In this document: positions 44,240 to 54,407 of the stretch, in pieces
Layout of the letters: each line of letters opens with the position of its first letter
Position numbering within the stretch: position 1 is the first letter of the stretch
DNA from: Martinezella lusitana
GTDB lineage: Bacteria > Pseudomonadota > Alphaproteobacteria > Rhizobiales > Rhizobiaceae
Assembly (NCBI RefSeq): GCF_016901135.1
Contig: NZ_JAFEVL010000048.1
Location: 372,001 to 436,000 of the forward strand
Reading direction: 5' to 3'
DNA: 64,000 bases
Made by a program: the position numbers and the translations under genes
Notes under the pieces: generated by a model
What the model was told of the DNA's origin: nothing
The model's input: the letters and a program-made list of their open reading frames with translations, nothing else
Database searches by the model: none

Positions 44240-45271
44240 TCAGTCCCGCTCGGCCGACTTGGCCCAGAGATTGACGTCAGCCTCACGGGCGTAGACATCG
44301 ATTTCCTTCAGCTCTTCTGCCGTGAATTCGAGATTGTCGAGCGCCTTGACGCAATCGACGATCTGCGAGGAACGGCTCGCGCCGATCAGCGCCGAGGTGA
44401 TGCGGTCGCCGCGCAGAACCCAGGCAATCGCCATCTGCGCCAAAGTCTGGCCGCGCTTCTCGGCGATCTCGTTGAGCTTGCGGATATTGTCGATGATCGA
44501 CGGGCGAATGAAATCCCGCTTCAGGAAGTGGTTCTGTGCGGCACGGCTGTCTTCTGGAATGCCGCCCAGATATTTCGTCGTCAGCATGCCCTGGGCAAGC
44601 GGCGAGAAGACGATGGAACCGATGCCGAGCTCATCAAGCGTATCCACAAGGCCGTCATCCTCGACCCAGCGATTGAGCATGGAATAGCTCGGCTGGTGGA
44701 TCAGGCATGGCGTGCCGAGTTCCTTAAGGATTGCGGCAGCCTCGCGCGTGCGCTGCGAACTATAGGAGGAGATACCGACATAGAGCGCCCTGCCCGAGCG
44801 AACGATATGGTCGAGCGCAGCACAGGTTTCTTCGAGCGGCGTATCCGGGTCGAAACGGTGGGAGTAGAAGATATCGACATAGTCGAGCCCCATGCGCTTC
44901 AGGCTCTGGTCGCAGGACGCGATCAAATACTTGCGGCTGCCCCATTCTCCGTAAGGACCCGGCCACATGTCGTAGCCTGCCTTGGACGATATGATCAGCT
45001 CGTCGCGCAGGCCGGCGAATTCGGTGCGCATGATCTCGCCGAAGGCGGTCTCGGCACTGCCGGGAGGCGGCCCGTAATTGTTGGCGAGATCGAAATGGGT
45101 GATGCCGAGATCGAAAGCCGTGCGGCACATGTCGATCTTGCGGTCATGTGGCGTGTCACCGCCGAAATTGTGCCAAAGCCCCAGCGAAACCGCCGGCAGC
45201 TTCAGACCGGAGCGACCGGTCCTGTTGTATTTCATTTTCGCATAACGGTCGGATGCCGGTTGCCAAGCCAT
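44240..45271 (-). CDS. Aldo/keto reductase (YghZ/Gpr type)
   Basis: 343 residues, (beta/alpha)8 aldo/keto reductase. The catalytic tetrad region includes DLANNYGPPPGSAE (Asp, Tyr) and SSKAGYDMWPGPYG (Lys), with HRFDPDTPLEET following. The match to E. coli YghZ, which reduces L-glyceraldehyde 3-phosphate with NADPH, is close over the whole length. In this locus it may reduce an aldehyde sugar intermediate. It lies downstream of the Gfo/Idh/MocA gene, after that gene's terminator. Confidence 0.88.
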   Translation of the reverse strand: MAWQPASDRYAKMKYNRTGRSGLKLPAVSLGLWHNFGGDTPHDRKIDMCRTAFDLGITHFDLANNYGPPPGSAETAFGEIMRTEFAGLRDELIISSKAGYDMWPGPYGEWGSRKYLIASCDQSLKRMGLDYVDIFYSHRFDPDTPLEETCAALDHIVRSGRALYVGISSYSSQRTREAAAILKELGTPCLIHQPSYSMLNRWVEDDGLVDTLDELGIGSIVFSPLAQGMLTTKYLGGIPEDSRAAQNHFLKRDFIRPSIIDNIRKLNEIAEKRGQTLAQMAIAWVLRGDRITSALIGASRSSQIVDCVKALDNLEFTAEELKEIDVYAREADVNLWAKSAERD

Positions 45272-45292
45272 GATTATAATTCCTTCGAGATG

Positions 45293-45321
45293 AAAAAACG
45301 CGCGGGTTGCCCACCCGCGCG
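45293..45321 (-). terminator. Terminator of the Gfo/Idh/MocA gene
   Basis: A 9-base GC stem (CGCGCGGGT with ACCCGCGCG) around a 5-base loop; on the minus strand it is followed by TTTTTT. Confidence 0.75.
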
Positions 45322-45341
45322 CAAACTAGCTTTTCCTGTGC

Positions 45342-46475
45342 TCACTTCAAGAGCGCCTGCGCCTCTTCGATGCCGAGTGCGGCCGGCTGCGTGCAGGTGG
45401 TGGTCAGATCGACGAAGCGGTTTTCCGCACCCGATTTGAGGATCGACGTCATGACGTCGACACCGTGCAGCGTGCGGTCGAGCGAGCAACGCGCATCGCG
45501 CCCGTCGATCAGCGATGCCGCCATGTCGGCCAGACCGGCCGTGCGGTAGTTGGCGCGCGGGCCGCTCGGGCTTTCCTGGTTGGCGATGCCGAAGGGATGC
45601 GCCCAGTTCTCGAGCGGCTTGATGTCCTTGTCGCGGCCACTGGCCTCCACCGTACCGCCGAAGAAGTTCGGGTCGGGCACGTAGAGCGAACCCTCGGTAC
45701 CGTAGAGTTCCATATTGGCGTGGCGATGCGACCAGACATCCCAGCTCGCTGTCAGCGTGATCGTCGCACCGCTGACGAATTCCAGCAGCGCCTGGATCGT
45801 CGTCGGCGTCTTCACCGGAATGGTCTCGCCGTTGCGCGGCTCGCTGGTGATGGTGCGGGTCGGCGATGCCATGGACGTCATGGCACCGACACGCTTCACC
45901 GGTCCGATCAGGTTGATCAGATTGGCGATATAATAGGGACCAAGGTCGAGGATCGGACCGCCGCCCGGCAGGAAGAAGAAATCCGGGTTCGGATGCCACA
46001 TTTCCATGCCCGGGCTCATGACATGGCAGGAGCCCGAGGTGATGCGGCCGACGCCGCCGTCATCGATGAATTTGCGCGCCAGCTGATGCGCACCGCCGAG
46101 GAAGGTGTCGGGAGCGCAGCCGACGGCCAGCCCCTTCTCCTTGGCGATGCGGCGCAGCTCTTCGCCCTGCTCCAGCGTCAGCACCAGCGGCTTTTCGGAG
46201 TAGGCGTGCTTTCCCGCTTCGAGAATGCGCTTCGAAACCGGAAAATGCGCATCCGGGATGGTCAGGTTGACGATGACGTCAAGCTCGTCATTGGCGAGCA
46301 GTTCGTCGATGGTCTGGGCCTTGACCTTGTATTCCTCGGCGCGCAAGCGCGCCGCGTCCATGTTGATATCGGCGCAAGCCAGCACATTGAGCCCCTTGAA
46401 GAGCGGTGCGAGCTTGAAGTAAGTCGTTGAGATATTGCCGCATCCGATGATGCCGACGCCAAGTTCCTTAGCCAT
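45342..46475 (-). CDS. Gfo/Idh/MocA family sugar oxidoreductase
   Basis: 377 residues. The N-terminal Rossmann fold begins VGIIGCGNISTTYF; the conserved EKPLVLTLEQGEEL carries the catalytic-region lysine, and the C-terminal alpha/beta domain has GGGPILDLGPYYI. It probably oxidises or reduces a sugar or inositol ring with NAD(P), as part of the carbohydrate locus. ATG 46475 has GAGG nine bases upstream; a TTG five codons earlier is in frame. It begins 12 bases before the end of the isomerase gene, which it slightly misses or abuts. Confidence 0.9.
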   Translation of the reverse strand: MAKELGVGIIGCGNISTTYFKLAPLFKGLNVLACADINMDAARLRAEEYKVKAQTIDELLANDELDVIVNLTIPDAHFPVSKRILEAGKHAYSEKPLVLTLEQGEELRRIAKEKGLAVGCAPDTFLGGAHQLARKFIDDGGVGRITSGSCHVMSPGMEMWHPNPDFFFLPGGGPILDLGPYYIANLINLIGPVKRVGAMTSMASPTRTITSEPRNGETIPVKTPTTIQALLEFVSGATITLTASWDVWSHRHANMELYGTEGSLYVPDPNFFGGTVEASGRDKDIKPLENWAHPFGIANQESPSGPRANYRTAGLADMAASLIDGRDARCSLDRTLHGVDVMTSILKSGAENRFVDLTTTCTQPAALGIEEAQALLK

Positions 46476-46486
46476 GTGGAAATGCC

Positions 46487-47248
46487 TCAAAAGCTCTTGA
46501 AGGATGCGATGGAGCGCGTGATCAGGCGATCGACATCGCTCGGATTGTCATGTTCGATAACGTAATGCTTGGTCTTGGTGCCGGCCAGCGCCTTGATCAG
46601 CTTGGCCCACGGAACCGTACCATATCCAAGGTCGGCCCAGCCGTCTTCATTCTTGTTTTCGCCGGCCGGCGCGATGTCCTTGACGTGGACGGCCGTGATG
46701 CGCGAGCCGAGCTTTTCGATCCAGGCGAAGGGATCGCCACCGCCGCGGATGACCCAGGCGATATCGGCTTCCCAGGAAATGTCCGGAGCGCCTTCGAAGA
46801 TCTGTTCGATCGGCAGCGAGCCGTCAGCCTGCTTGACGAACTCGAAGTCATGATTGTGCCAGCCGAATTCGAAGCCTGCATCCTTGTAGGGCTTGCTCAT
46901 CTCCTGCAGGCGCTTGCCGAAAGCAAGCCAGCCGGCTGCGTCCGTTGGGCGTTGATCGGCGGCCAGATGCGGCGCGTAGATCGAGTCCATGCCGAGGGTC
47001 TTGCCGATCGTCAGCGACTTCTGCACCTCACCGTCGAGGAAATCCGGGCTGAAATGGCCGCTTGCCATCGTCAGGCCGTTCTTGTCGAGTTCGGCGCGCA
47101 GGCTCTTCAGGCCCGCGTCGTCGAGGTCGGCATAAATGCCGCCGAAGCCCTCGACTTCCGCATAGCCGGCCTTGCCGAGCTTTACGAATATCTCGGAATA
47201 GGGCTGGGAATTGCGGGCACTATAAAGCTGAAATCCAAGTTTCGTCAT
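46487..47248 (-). CDS. Sugar phosphate isomerase/epimerase (AP-endonuclease 2-like TIM barrel)
   Basis: 253 residues of the xylose isomerase-like TIM barrel family. Metal-binding and catalytic segments seen are GWHNHDFEF, SWEADIAWVIRGGGD, VHVKDIAP and YVIEHDNP (Glu/His/Asp ligands). The substrate is a keto- or aldo-sugar; members next to Gfo/Idh/MocA dehydrogenases typically work in inositol or 3-keto-sugar pathways. It lies between the oxidoreductase and the beta-mannosidase genes. Confidence 0.88.
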   Translation of the reverse strand: MTKLGFQLYSARNSQPYSEIFVKLGKAGYAEVEGFGGIYADLDDAGLKSLRAELDKNGLTMASGHFSPDFLDGEVQKSLTIGKTLGMDSIYAPHLAADQRPTDAAGWLAFGKRLQEMSKPYKDAGFEFGWHNHDFEFVKQADGSLPIEQIFEGAPDISWEADIAWVIRGGGDPFAWIEKLGSRITAVHVKDIAPAGENKNEDGWADLGYGTVPWAKLIKALAGTKTKHYVIEHDNPSDVDRLITRSIASFKSF

Positions 47249-47324
47249 CGATAGTCCTCCATGGCCTCATGGCCGTCTGTCATGGGCTTGTAGCCCGAAA
47301 TCGCCGCCGTGGCGGCGGAATAGC

Positions 47325-49787
47325 TCAATCCACCGATTGGCTGGATTGCAGGTCGTAAATGCGGAATTCAGGGACGCCGCCTGCCAATGGCTTGGCCGGC
47401 GTAAAGACGATGCGGCGGCTTTCGCCGGCGGCAAGATCGAAGGCGTTGTCTGAATAGCGCCCCTCAACTTCACTCTCGATCATCACGAACAACGCAAGTC
47501 CCTTTGCGGAGACGGTAAGTTCCACCGCACCGTTCTCCTGCTTGTCCTCCCTCAGCACCGTCAGGCCTGCAGGCCGAAGCTCCAGAGCCTTGTAGGTGCC
47601 GTGAACATAATGCCCCTCGCCGCCCATGCCGTTCGATGCGGTGAAACGCCACGCCAGCAGGCAATCGGCAGGAACCTGTTCCGCATCGATCGATAGCGCG
47701 ACCACTGCCGCGTCCGGCGTGCAGACCGCGTGGGCTGTCGTTAACGGCACACGTTCGCCGTCAAGCTTGAGCAGCGAAACCGAAATATCAGCGGTGATAT
47801 CCGCATTGGTATCGTTGACCAGCGAGAAGCGGATGGTCTTGTTGTCTTCCGATGGGATCGCCGCGACCGATACCGGCTGGAAGAAGCGCCGCACCAGATA
47901 ATGCATCGCCTTCCATCGGCCGCCGTAGTCCAGGCTCGACCAGGACGCCACCGGCCAGGTGTCGTTGAGCTGCCAGTAGATCGTGCCCATGCAATGTGGC
48001 TTCAGCGACCGCCAATATTCCACCGCCGTCTTGATGGCGAGACCCTGCTGCACCTGGCTCAGATAGACGAAATTCGGGAAATCCTTCGGGAAGCGGAAAT
48101 AGCGGAACATCGTGCCGGCAATGCGCTCGTTGCCGCCGGCATTCTTCTGATGCAGCTCCATGACCGGAGAGGCGATGTTCATATCCTTCGCTTCGGCATA
48201 GGTCTTGATGACAGGCAGCGACGTGTAGGACTGGAAGCCGAATTCCGAGCAGAAGCGCGGACGGACGGTGCGATAATTGTCGAACGACTTGTTCTCGTGC
48301 CAAACCGACCAGTAATGCATGTCGCCGGAGCCATCGGCATGCCAGGCATCACCGAAGTTCAGATAACCCGACGCCGGGCTCGACGGCCACCAGATTGCGT
48401 CCGGCGCGGCCTTCTTCATCGCCTGCTCGATCGTCCTGTTCAGACGATCGTAGGAAACGAGGTAGCGGTCTCGATCCCTACGGGATTCCTCGAACCAGGT
48501 GAGCGCCCCGACGAGTTCGTTGTCGCCACACCACAGCACGATCGACGGATGCGTCGCCAGCCGGCGAACCTGATAATCCACTTCGGCCTCGACGTTCTCC
48601 AGGAAATCGCCGGTGGAGGGATAGAGATTGCAGGCGAACATGAAGTCCTGCCACACCATCAGGCCGAGGCGGTCGCAGATATCGTAGAACCAGTCGTGCT
48701 CGTAGAACCCGCCGCCCCACACACGGATGATGTTCATGTTGGCCGCCGCCGCCGATTGCAGCAGATCTTCGGTCAGCTCCGGCTTGGAGCGCGAGAACAG
48801 CGCGTCGGCGGGAATCCAGTTGGCGCCGCGAGCAAAGATCTCGCGGCCATTGACCTTCAGCGCAAAGCGGCTGCCGGCCTCGTCTTCGTCAGTGATCAAT
48901 TCGACCGTGCGCAAGCCGATCTGCCGCGTAACGGTCTCGAAATTCGTCTCCACGGATAGGGCATAAAGCGCCTGCTCGCCGTTGCCGGCCGGCCACCAGA
49001 GCTGCGGCTTGTCGACATGGAAGAGATGGGTGATCGAGGTCTCGCCGGCATTGACGCCGACATCGAGGCGCACCCGCTCGTCATCCAGCGAGAAATAAAG
49101 CTGTGCAACGCCTGTTCCCTTGGCAAACAGCGCCACCGTCACCATGAGATCGACCGAACCGTCGTCATTGTGGATCTGACGGGTGACGACATTCTCGATG
49201 CGGGCAATCTCAAGCTTCTTCAGCGCAATCGTGCCGTAGAGGCCGAGAGGTGCGATCGCTATGTTCCAGTCCCAGCCGAAATGGCATTGCGGCTTGCGCA
49301 ACATGTTGCCGTTCGGGATCGGCGAATTGCCCGTGCTGTACGGGATATAGAAAGGCTGCTTCGCCTGCAGCGCAGCACCTGTGGTAATGCTCGAATGCAG
49401 GACGATGCGAATGCTGTTCTCGCCCGCCTTCAACGCCTTCGAGACATCGGGGCGATAGCGCTGGAAGCAATTGTTGGCTTCCAGCACCAGCGCGTCATTG
49501 ACATAGACGCTTGCGACCGTGTCGAGATAGTCGATATCGAGATACCAGTCGCCACCGGCGTCATCGAGGGTAAAGCTGCGCGTCAGCTCCCAATCCTGCT
49601 TGGCGACCCACTGCACGGCCTCTTCGTTCCGGCCGAAATAGGGATCGGGGATGAGGCCTTCCGCATTGAGCGCGGCGTGGACATCACCGGGCAGAGACAT
49701 GGAAAGAGAATGATCGCTGTCGGGAGACGTGAGCTTCCACGAGCCAGCCAGATCGATGGCAAAATTATCGTTGATCGAAGACAACAT
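47325..49787 (-). CDS. Beta-mannosidase, glycoside hydrolase family 2
   Basis: 820 residues with the GH2 layout: jelly-roll sugar-binding domain, immunoglobulin-like domains, then the TIM barrel. The acid/base is E424 in WCGDNE and the nucleophile is E515 in CSEFG. The WW-type and GGGFYEHDWFYDICDRLGL segments are typical of mannosidases of this family. No signal peptide, so it hydrolyses beta-mannosides brought in by the ABC transporter. It follows the transporter ATPase by 57 bases. Confidence 0.93.
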   Translation of the reverse strand: MLSSINDNFAIDLAGSWKLTSPDSDHSLSMSLPGDVHAALNAEGLIPDPYFGRNEEAVQWVAKQDWELTRSFTLDDAGGDWYLDIDYLDTVASVYVNDALVLEANNCFQRYRPDVSKALKAGENSIRIVLHSSITTGAALQAKQPFYIPYSTGNSPIPNGNMLRKPQCHFGWDWNIAIAPLGLYGTIALKKLEIARIENVVTRQIHNDDGSVDLMVTVALFAKGTGVAQLYFSLDDERVRLDVGVNAGETSITHLFHVDKPQLWWPAGNGEQALYALSVETNFETVTRQIGLRTVELITDEDEAGSRFALKVNGREIFARGANWIPADALFSRSKPELTEDLLQSAAAANMNIIRVWGGGFYEHDWFYDICDRLGLMVWQDFMFACNLYPSTGDFLENVEAEVDYQVRRLATHPSIVLWCGDNELVGALTWFEESRRDRDRYLVSYDRLNRTIEQAMKKAAPDAIWWPSSPASGYLNFGDAWHADGSGDMHYWSVWHENKSFDNYRTVRPRFCSEFGFQSYTSLPVIKTYAEAKDMNIASPVMELHQKNAGGNERIAGTMFRYFRFPKDFPNFVYLSQVQQGLAIKTAVEYWRSLKPHCMGTIYWQLNDTWPVASWSSLDYGGRWKAMHYLVRRFFQPVSVAAIPSEDNKTIRFSLVNDTNADITADISVSLLKLDGERVPLTTAHAVCTPDAAVVALSIDAEQVPADCLLAWRFTASNGMGGEGHYVHGTYKALELRPAGLTVLREDKQENGAVELTVSAKGLALFVMIESEVEGRYSDNAFDLAAGESRRIVFTPAKPLAGGVPEFRIYDLQSSQSVD

Positions 49788-49844
49788 CGGACCTCCCCGG
49801 ACCGCTGTAAGGCGGAGGCGGCAGGGCCGCCCCCATGCATATGA

Positions 49845-50936
49845 TCATATTCTGAGTTCTGTCTGCGCATCAAAGAGCGATGCGAGAGACATGTCAAAGC
49901 CAAGCTTCACACCCGTACCGGGGCTAAAACGCCTGGCGCCGTTAACGCGCACCGACATGGTATGGCCGGCATGCTTCAGCCAGAGCAGATTGTCGGCGCC
50001 CATCGGCTCTTCGATATCGACGGTCGCATTATGCGCCTCCGCACCCGGCGCCAATTCCTCGTTGACCTTGATGTGCTCGGGACGCACCCCAAGCACGACT
50101 TTGCGGCCGGCTTGCAATGCCTCGCCGGCCTTATAGCCATTGAGCGAGAACAGCACATCGTTGGTCGCAAACACGACCTTGCCTTCACGGCTCACCAATT
50201 CGCCCTTCAGGAAGTTCATCGAAGGCGATCCGATGAAGCCGGCGACGAAGAGATTGCGCGGCTCGTTGTAGATCGTCGTGGGGTCATCGAGCTGCATGAT
50301 GACGCCGTTCTTCATGATGGCGATGCGGTCGGCGAGTGTCAGCGCCTCGATCTGGTCGTGGGTGACGTAGATCATCGTGTTCTTCAGCGACTGGTGCAGC
50401 CGCTTGATTTCGACACGCAGCTCCGAACGCAGCTTGGCGTCGAGGTTCGACAGCGGCTCGTCGAACAGGAACACGTCGACATCACGCACGAGCGCACGGC
50501 CGATCGCAACACGCTGACGCTGGCCGCCCGAAAGCTCGGCCGGCCTGCGCTTCAGCAGCGGTTCGATCTGCAGGATCTCCGCCGCACGCGCGATGCGCTT
50601 CTTGATCTCGTCGTTCGGCACCTTGGCGACGCGGAGACCAAAGGACAGATTCTTTTCGACCGACATCTGCGGATAGAGCGCGTAGGACTGGAACACCATG
50701 CCGATGCCGCGGTCCTTGGGCTCTTCCCAGGTGACGTTCTTGCCCTTGATGAAGATCTGGCCCTCGCTGATGTCGAGCAGGCCGGCTATGCAGTTGAGCA
50801 GGGTCGACTTGCCGCAGCCGGACGAGCCGAGAAGCACCAGGAATTCGCCGTCATTGATCTCGAGGTTGAGAGTTTTGAGGACGTTGACGGCGCCGAAATT
50901 CAGCGAAAGGTCTTTGATGGAAACGCTACTGGTCAT
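49845..50936 (-). CDS. Sugar ABC transporter ATP-binding protein (UgpC/MsmK type)
   Basis: 363 residues. Walker A GSSGCGKST (37-45), signature LSGGQRQRVAIGRALVRD, Walker B VFLFDEPLSNLD and the H-loop IYVTHDQIEAL are complete. The C-terminal 120 residues form the regulatory OB-fold of MalK-like proteins. It energises the import of the oligosaccharide; three bases separate it from the permease. Confidence 0.94.
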   Translation of the reverse strand: MTSSVSIKDLSLNFGAVNVLKTLNLEINDGEFLVLLGSSGCGKSTLLNCIAGLLDISEGQIFIKGKNVTWEEPKDRGIGMVFQSYALYPQMSVEKNLSFGLRVAKVPNDEIKKRIARAAEILQIEPLLKRRPAELSGGQRQRVAIGRALVRDVDVFLFDEPLSNLDAKLRSELRVEIKRLHQSLKNTMIYVTHDQIEALTLADRIAIMKNGVIMQLDDPTTIYNEPRNLFVAGFIGSPSMNFLKGELVSREGKVVFATNDVLFSLNGYKAGEALQAGRKVVLGVRPEHIKVNEELAPGAEAHNATVDIEEPMGADNLLWLKHAGHTMSVRVNGARRFSPGTGVKLGFDMSLASLFDAQTELRI

Positions 50937-50939
50937 GGA

Positions 50940-51836
50940 TCACCCCTTCACTGCGCCGGCGGCGATGCCCCGGACGAAAAGCCGCCCGGACACGAAATAG
51001 ACGATAAGCGGCACCGCGCCGGTCAGTAGCGTTGCGGCCATGTTGACGTTGTATTCCTTGACGCCCTGGACGGCGTTGACAACGTTGTTGAGCTGCACGG
51101 TCATCGGATAGTTCTGCGTGCCGGCGAAGATGACGCCGAACAGGAAGTCGTTCCAAATGCCTGTGATCTGGATGATCATGCCGACGACGAAGATTGGCAG
51201 CGACATGGGCAGCATGATGCGCAGGAAGATCTGCCAGAATCCCGCGCCGTCGACGCGCGCCGCCTTGAACAGCTCGGGCGGAAGCGAGGCGAAATAGTTG
51301 CGGAACAGCAGCGTGTTGATCGGCATGCCGAAGATCGTATGCACGAGCACGATACCGCCGAGCGTCGAAAACAGGTGGAGTTCGCGAAGCACCATGACAA
51401 GCGGATAGAGCATGACCTGATACGGAATGAAGGCGCCGAACAGCAGGATCGTGAAGAAGACCTCCGATCCCTTGAACCGCCAGTTGGCGAGCGCATAGCC
51501 GTTGACCGAGGCGATGGCGATAGAAACGATGACGCTCGGAACCAGGATCTTCACCGAATTCCAGAAGCCGACCTGGATGCCGTGGCAATAGAGGCCCGTG
51601 CAGGCCTGCGACCAGGCTTTCACCCAGGGCTCGAAGGTGATTTCCATCGGCGGCGCGAAAATGTTGCCCAGGCGGATTTCCGGCATGCCCTTGAGCGAGG
51701 TAACGATCATCACATAGAGCGGCAGCACGTAGTAGAGCGCGGCAAGGCTCAAGATGCCGTAGAGCATGATGGTGCGCGGCGCGAAGCGGCGCTTGGGTTT
51801 TGCGCCCGAAGGCTCGATGGTGGCGGCAAGTGCCAT
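50940..51836 (-). CDS. Sugar ABC transporter permease (MalG type)
   Basis: 298 residues with six predicted transmembrane segments; the EAA loop is seen in LPPELFKAARVDGAGFWQIFLRIMLP. The long periplasmic insert after TM1 (about 50-90) contains two cysteines (CTGLYC), unusual for this type. It pairs with the upstream permease and the ATPase. Confidence 0.92.
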   Translation of the reverse strand: MALAATIEPSGAKPKRRFAPRTIMLYGILSLAALYYVLPLYVMIVTSLKGMPEIRLGNIFAPPMEITFEPWVKAWSQACTGLYCHGIQVGFWNSVKILVPSVIVSIAIASVNGYALANWRFKGSEVFFTILLFGAFIPYQVMLYPLVMVLRELHLFSTLGGIVLVHTIFGMPINTLLFRNYFASLPPELFKAARVDGAGFWQIFLRIMLPMSLPIFVVGMIIQITGIWNDFLFGVIFAGTQNYPMTVQLNNVVNAVQGVKEYNVNMAATLLTGAVPLIVYFVSGRLFVRGIAAGAVKG

Positions 51837-51848
51837 TTGGTGCCTCCC

Positions 51849-52739
51849 TTATCTGCGCTTCTGGCGGAACTCGTAGAGAGCCCACGGCACGACGAAGATG
51901 AACACGGTGACCAGCATGACCGTGGAGGCGGCAAGCGCCTGCCCAAGGTTGGAACGCTGGAACATGAAGTCATAGACATATTTTGCCGGCATCTCGGATG
52001 CGAAGCCCGGACCGCCGCTGGTCATGGCGACGACCAGATCGTAGACGCGCACGATGCCCGAAGCGACGATGACGAGCGTGGTGACGAAGACGCCGCGCAT
52101 CATCGGAATGACGACGAAAATATAGGTCCGCCAGGCCGGGATACCGTCGACCCGCGAGGCCTTCCAGATCTCGCCGTCAATTCCGCGCAGACCCGCCAGC
52201 ATCAGCACCATCACCAGACCGGTGCCTTGCCAGAGCCCGGCGATGACGAGCGCGTAGAGCACCGTCTTCTGATTGCCGAGCAGCGCGAAATTGAACCAAG
52301 TGAACCCCATGTCCTGCATCAGCTTTGGTAGCCCCAGCGCTGGATCGAGGATCCATTGCCAGACCAGGCCTGTAACGATGAAGGACAGCGCAAAGGGATA
52401 AAGGAAAATGGTCCGGAAGGTATTCTCGAAGCGGATCTTCTGATCCATCAACACGGCGAGAATGAAGCCGACGACGAAAGCAAAAACGAGACTGAGAACG
52501 CCGTAGGTGGCGAGATTGCCGATCGAGATGTTCCAGCGATCCGTGCCCCATAGGCGCTGATACTGCGCCAACCCGACAAAGTTGGAGCTGGGCAGCAATT
52601 TGGAGTCGGTGAACGAATAGATGACGGTCCAGAGCGTGCAACCCACGAAAACGACGATCACCGTCAACACCATCGGAATGGCGGCGATCTTCGCATTGAG
52701 GTTGCGGAACAGACCAAATGGCCGGACAGCGTTAGCCAT
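51849..52739 (-). CDS. Sugar ABC transporter permease (MalF type)
   Basis: 296 residues, six predicted membrane segments with the EAA motif (DGEIWKASRVDGIPAWRTYIFVVIP). The start at 52739 has AACGGAGG upstream; the open frame reaches 52811 without a start signal. It is 12 bases from the MalG-type permease and follows the binding protein gene. Confidence 0.93.
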   Translation of the reverse strand: MANAVRPFGLFRNLNAKIAAIPMVLTVIVVFVGCTLWTVIYSFTDSKLLPSSNFVGLAQYQRLWGTDRWNISIGNLATYGVLSLVFAFVVGFILAVLMDQKIRFENTFRTIFLYPFALSFIVTGLVWQWILDPALGLPKLMQDMGFTWFNFALLGNQKTVLYALVIAGLWQGTGLVMVLMLAGLRGIDGEIWKASRVDGIPAWRTYIFVVIPMMRGVFVTTLVIVASGIVRVYDLVVAMTSGGPGFASEMPAKYVYDFMFQRSNLGQALAASTVMLVTVFIFVVPWALYEFRQKRR

Positions 52740-52832
52740 CGATACCTCCGTTGGCGGTGCGCGGCAGGACAGGCGAGAGATCTCGCCCGCCCTGCTCGCT
52801 GGCAACCGCAATTGATAGGATGGTCGCCTGTC

Positions 52833-54071
52833 TTACTGCGCCTGCTTGAAGATGGCGGCCTGCTTTTCGATGGCCTCATCCACCGTCATCTTCGACGAGA
52901 AGAATTGCAGTCCGAGATCGGTCATCTGACCGCGGGTGTCGGGGTCGAGCAGCTGCGTTACGCCCGGCAGCACGTTTTCCGGGTTCTTCAGAATTTCCAG
53001 ACCCTTCTTCATGCAGGCGTTGGCAGCGGTCAGATCGACATCACCACGAATCGGCAGGGATCCCTTGGCTAGGTTGAACTTGACCTGGGTTTCCTTGGAT
53101 ACCAGCATGCTGGCAAGCTCGAGCTGCGCCTTGGTGATATCAGCGTTGGTATTCTTCGGGAAATAGAAGCTATCGCCGCCGGTATCGAGCAATGCGTGGA
53201 AGCCGAGGCCCGGCAGGCAGTCGTAATCCTTGCCGGCGACCTGCTTGGCAACGCCGAACTCGCCCTGTGCCCAGTCGCCCATGATCTGGCCGGCAGCCTT
53301 GCCTGTTATCACCATGTTGGTGGCGACGTTCCAGTCACGGCCGGAATAGCTTTCGTCGACCATGCCGCGTGCCTGTGCGAAAGCTTCCCAGACCTTGCGG
53401 TTCTCGGGAGTGCGCACCGCGTCTGCGTTCTTCTTGTCGTAGATCGCCAGGTAGGTGTCCTTGCCGCCGATGCCGACCTGCATGACGTTGCGGATGCCAT
53501 CGACCTGCCAGGGAGCGCCGGTCGCGAGCGGAACGATGCCCTTCTCTCTGAGCTTCGGGGCATCAGCCGCGAATTCATCCCAGTTGGCCGGAACCTTCAT
53601 GCCGTTGTCTTCGAAGACGTGGCGGTTGACCCACATCCACTGCCAGGAGTGGATATTGACCGGCACGCAATAGATGCGTCCTTCATAGGTGCAGGAGGCC
53701 AGCAAGCTGGCCGGACGAATGATGTCCTTCCAGTGTTCCTTTTCAGCGAGATCGGTCAGATCGGTCATAAGGCCGGCCTTGACGAGCTCTTCGGCGTCGC
53801 GGCCGGTATTGAGCTGCGTGGCACCCATCGGATTGCCGCCCAGGATGCGGCTGACGATCAGCGGCGTCGCGGTCGATCCGGATCCGGCGATCGCGCCGTC
53901 GACCCAGCGATTGTCGCCAAGAGCATTGTACTGATCGGCCAGAACCTTCACCGCGGCCGCTTCGCCGCCCGATGTCCACCAATGCGTTACCTCGAGATCG
54001 GTCGCATTTGCTGAAAAGGCTGGAATCGCGACAGATGCGAGCAAAGCGGCAGCCATCAAACGAATATTCAT
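52833..54071 (-). CDS. Extracellular sugar-binding protein (family 1)
   Basis: 412 residues. A signal peptide of about 23 residues (MNIRLMAAALLASVAIPAFS then ANA) precedes a family 1 solute-binding protein of the oligosaccharide type (LEVTHWWTSGGEAAAVKVLAD at the start, APWQVDGIRNVMQVG in the middle). It captures a sugar oligomer in the periplasm. ATG 54071 follows GGAGGAGAACTC. First gene of the minus-strand operon; divergent from lacI. Confidence 0.93.
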   Translation of the reverse strand: MNIRLMAAALLASVAIPAFSANATDLEVTHWWTSGGEAAAVKVLADQYNALGDNRWVDGAIAGSGSTATPLIVSRILGGNPMGATQLNTGRDAEELVKAGLMTDLTDLAEKEHWKDIIRPASLLASCTYEGRIYCVPVNIHSWQWMWVNRHVFEDNGMKVPANWDEFAADAPKLREKGIVPLATGAPWQVDGIRNVMQVGIGGKDTYLAIYDKKNADAVRTPENRKVWEAFAQARGMVDESYSGRDWNVATNMVITGKAAGQIMGDWAQGEFGVAKQVAGKDYDCLPGLGFHALLDTGGDSFYFPKNTNADITKAQLELASMLVSKETQVKFNLAKGSLPIRGDVDLTAANACMKKGLEILKNPENVLPGVTQLLDPDTRGQMTDLGLQFFSSKMTVDEAIEKQAAIFKQAQ

Positions 54072-54162
54072 GAGTTCTCCTCCCTCACTGAAACGTTGCC
54101 GGAAAAACCTAGTCGAATCATTTTCGCCGCGCAACCGCCAACTCGTGATTTTTTTGAAGATA

Positions 54163-54176
54163 GTTGAATATACAAC
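54163..54176. promoter_or_regulatory. Palindrome near the sugar operon promoter
   Basis: GTTGAATATACAAC, with GTTG/CAAC arms and an AT-rich centre, about 90 bases upstream of the binding-protein start. It overlaps a TATATT-like -10 region on the minus strand. Whether it binds the LacI protein is unknown, as its centre lacks CG. Confidence 0.35.
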
Positions 54177-54407
54177 CTATGAGTAAGTATTGTCGGTGGA
54201 ATACGCGGTCTATACAGAGCTCATTTAACTGAAATCCCTTGAAGGATTTTTCACTAACTAACTGCTTTTATTTCATATTTTTAACGACTATCTCTGCAAT
54301 TTTCCCAGATGCCGTCTTGCGGCTGCAAAGCTTTCGATGGGCAAACAGCGATGCAACCGTTAGGGATTTAGACAAAAGATGCATCTAAAATAATGCTCGA
54401 CATTCGT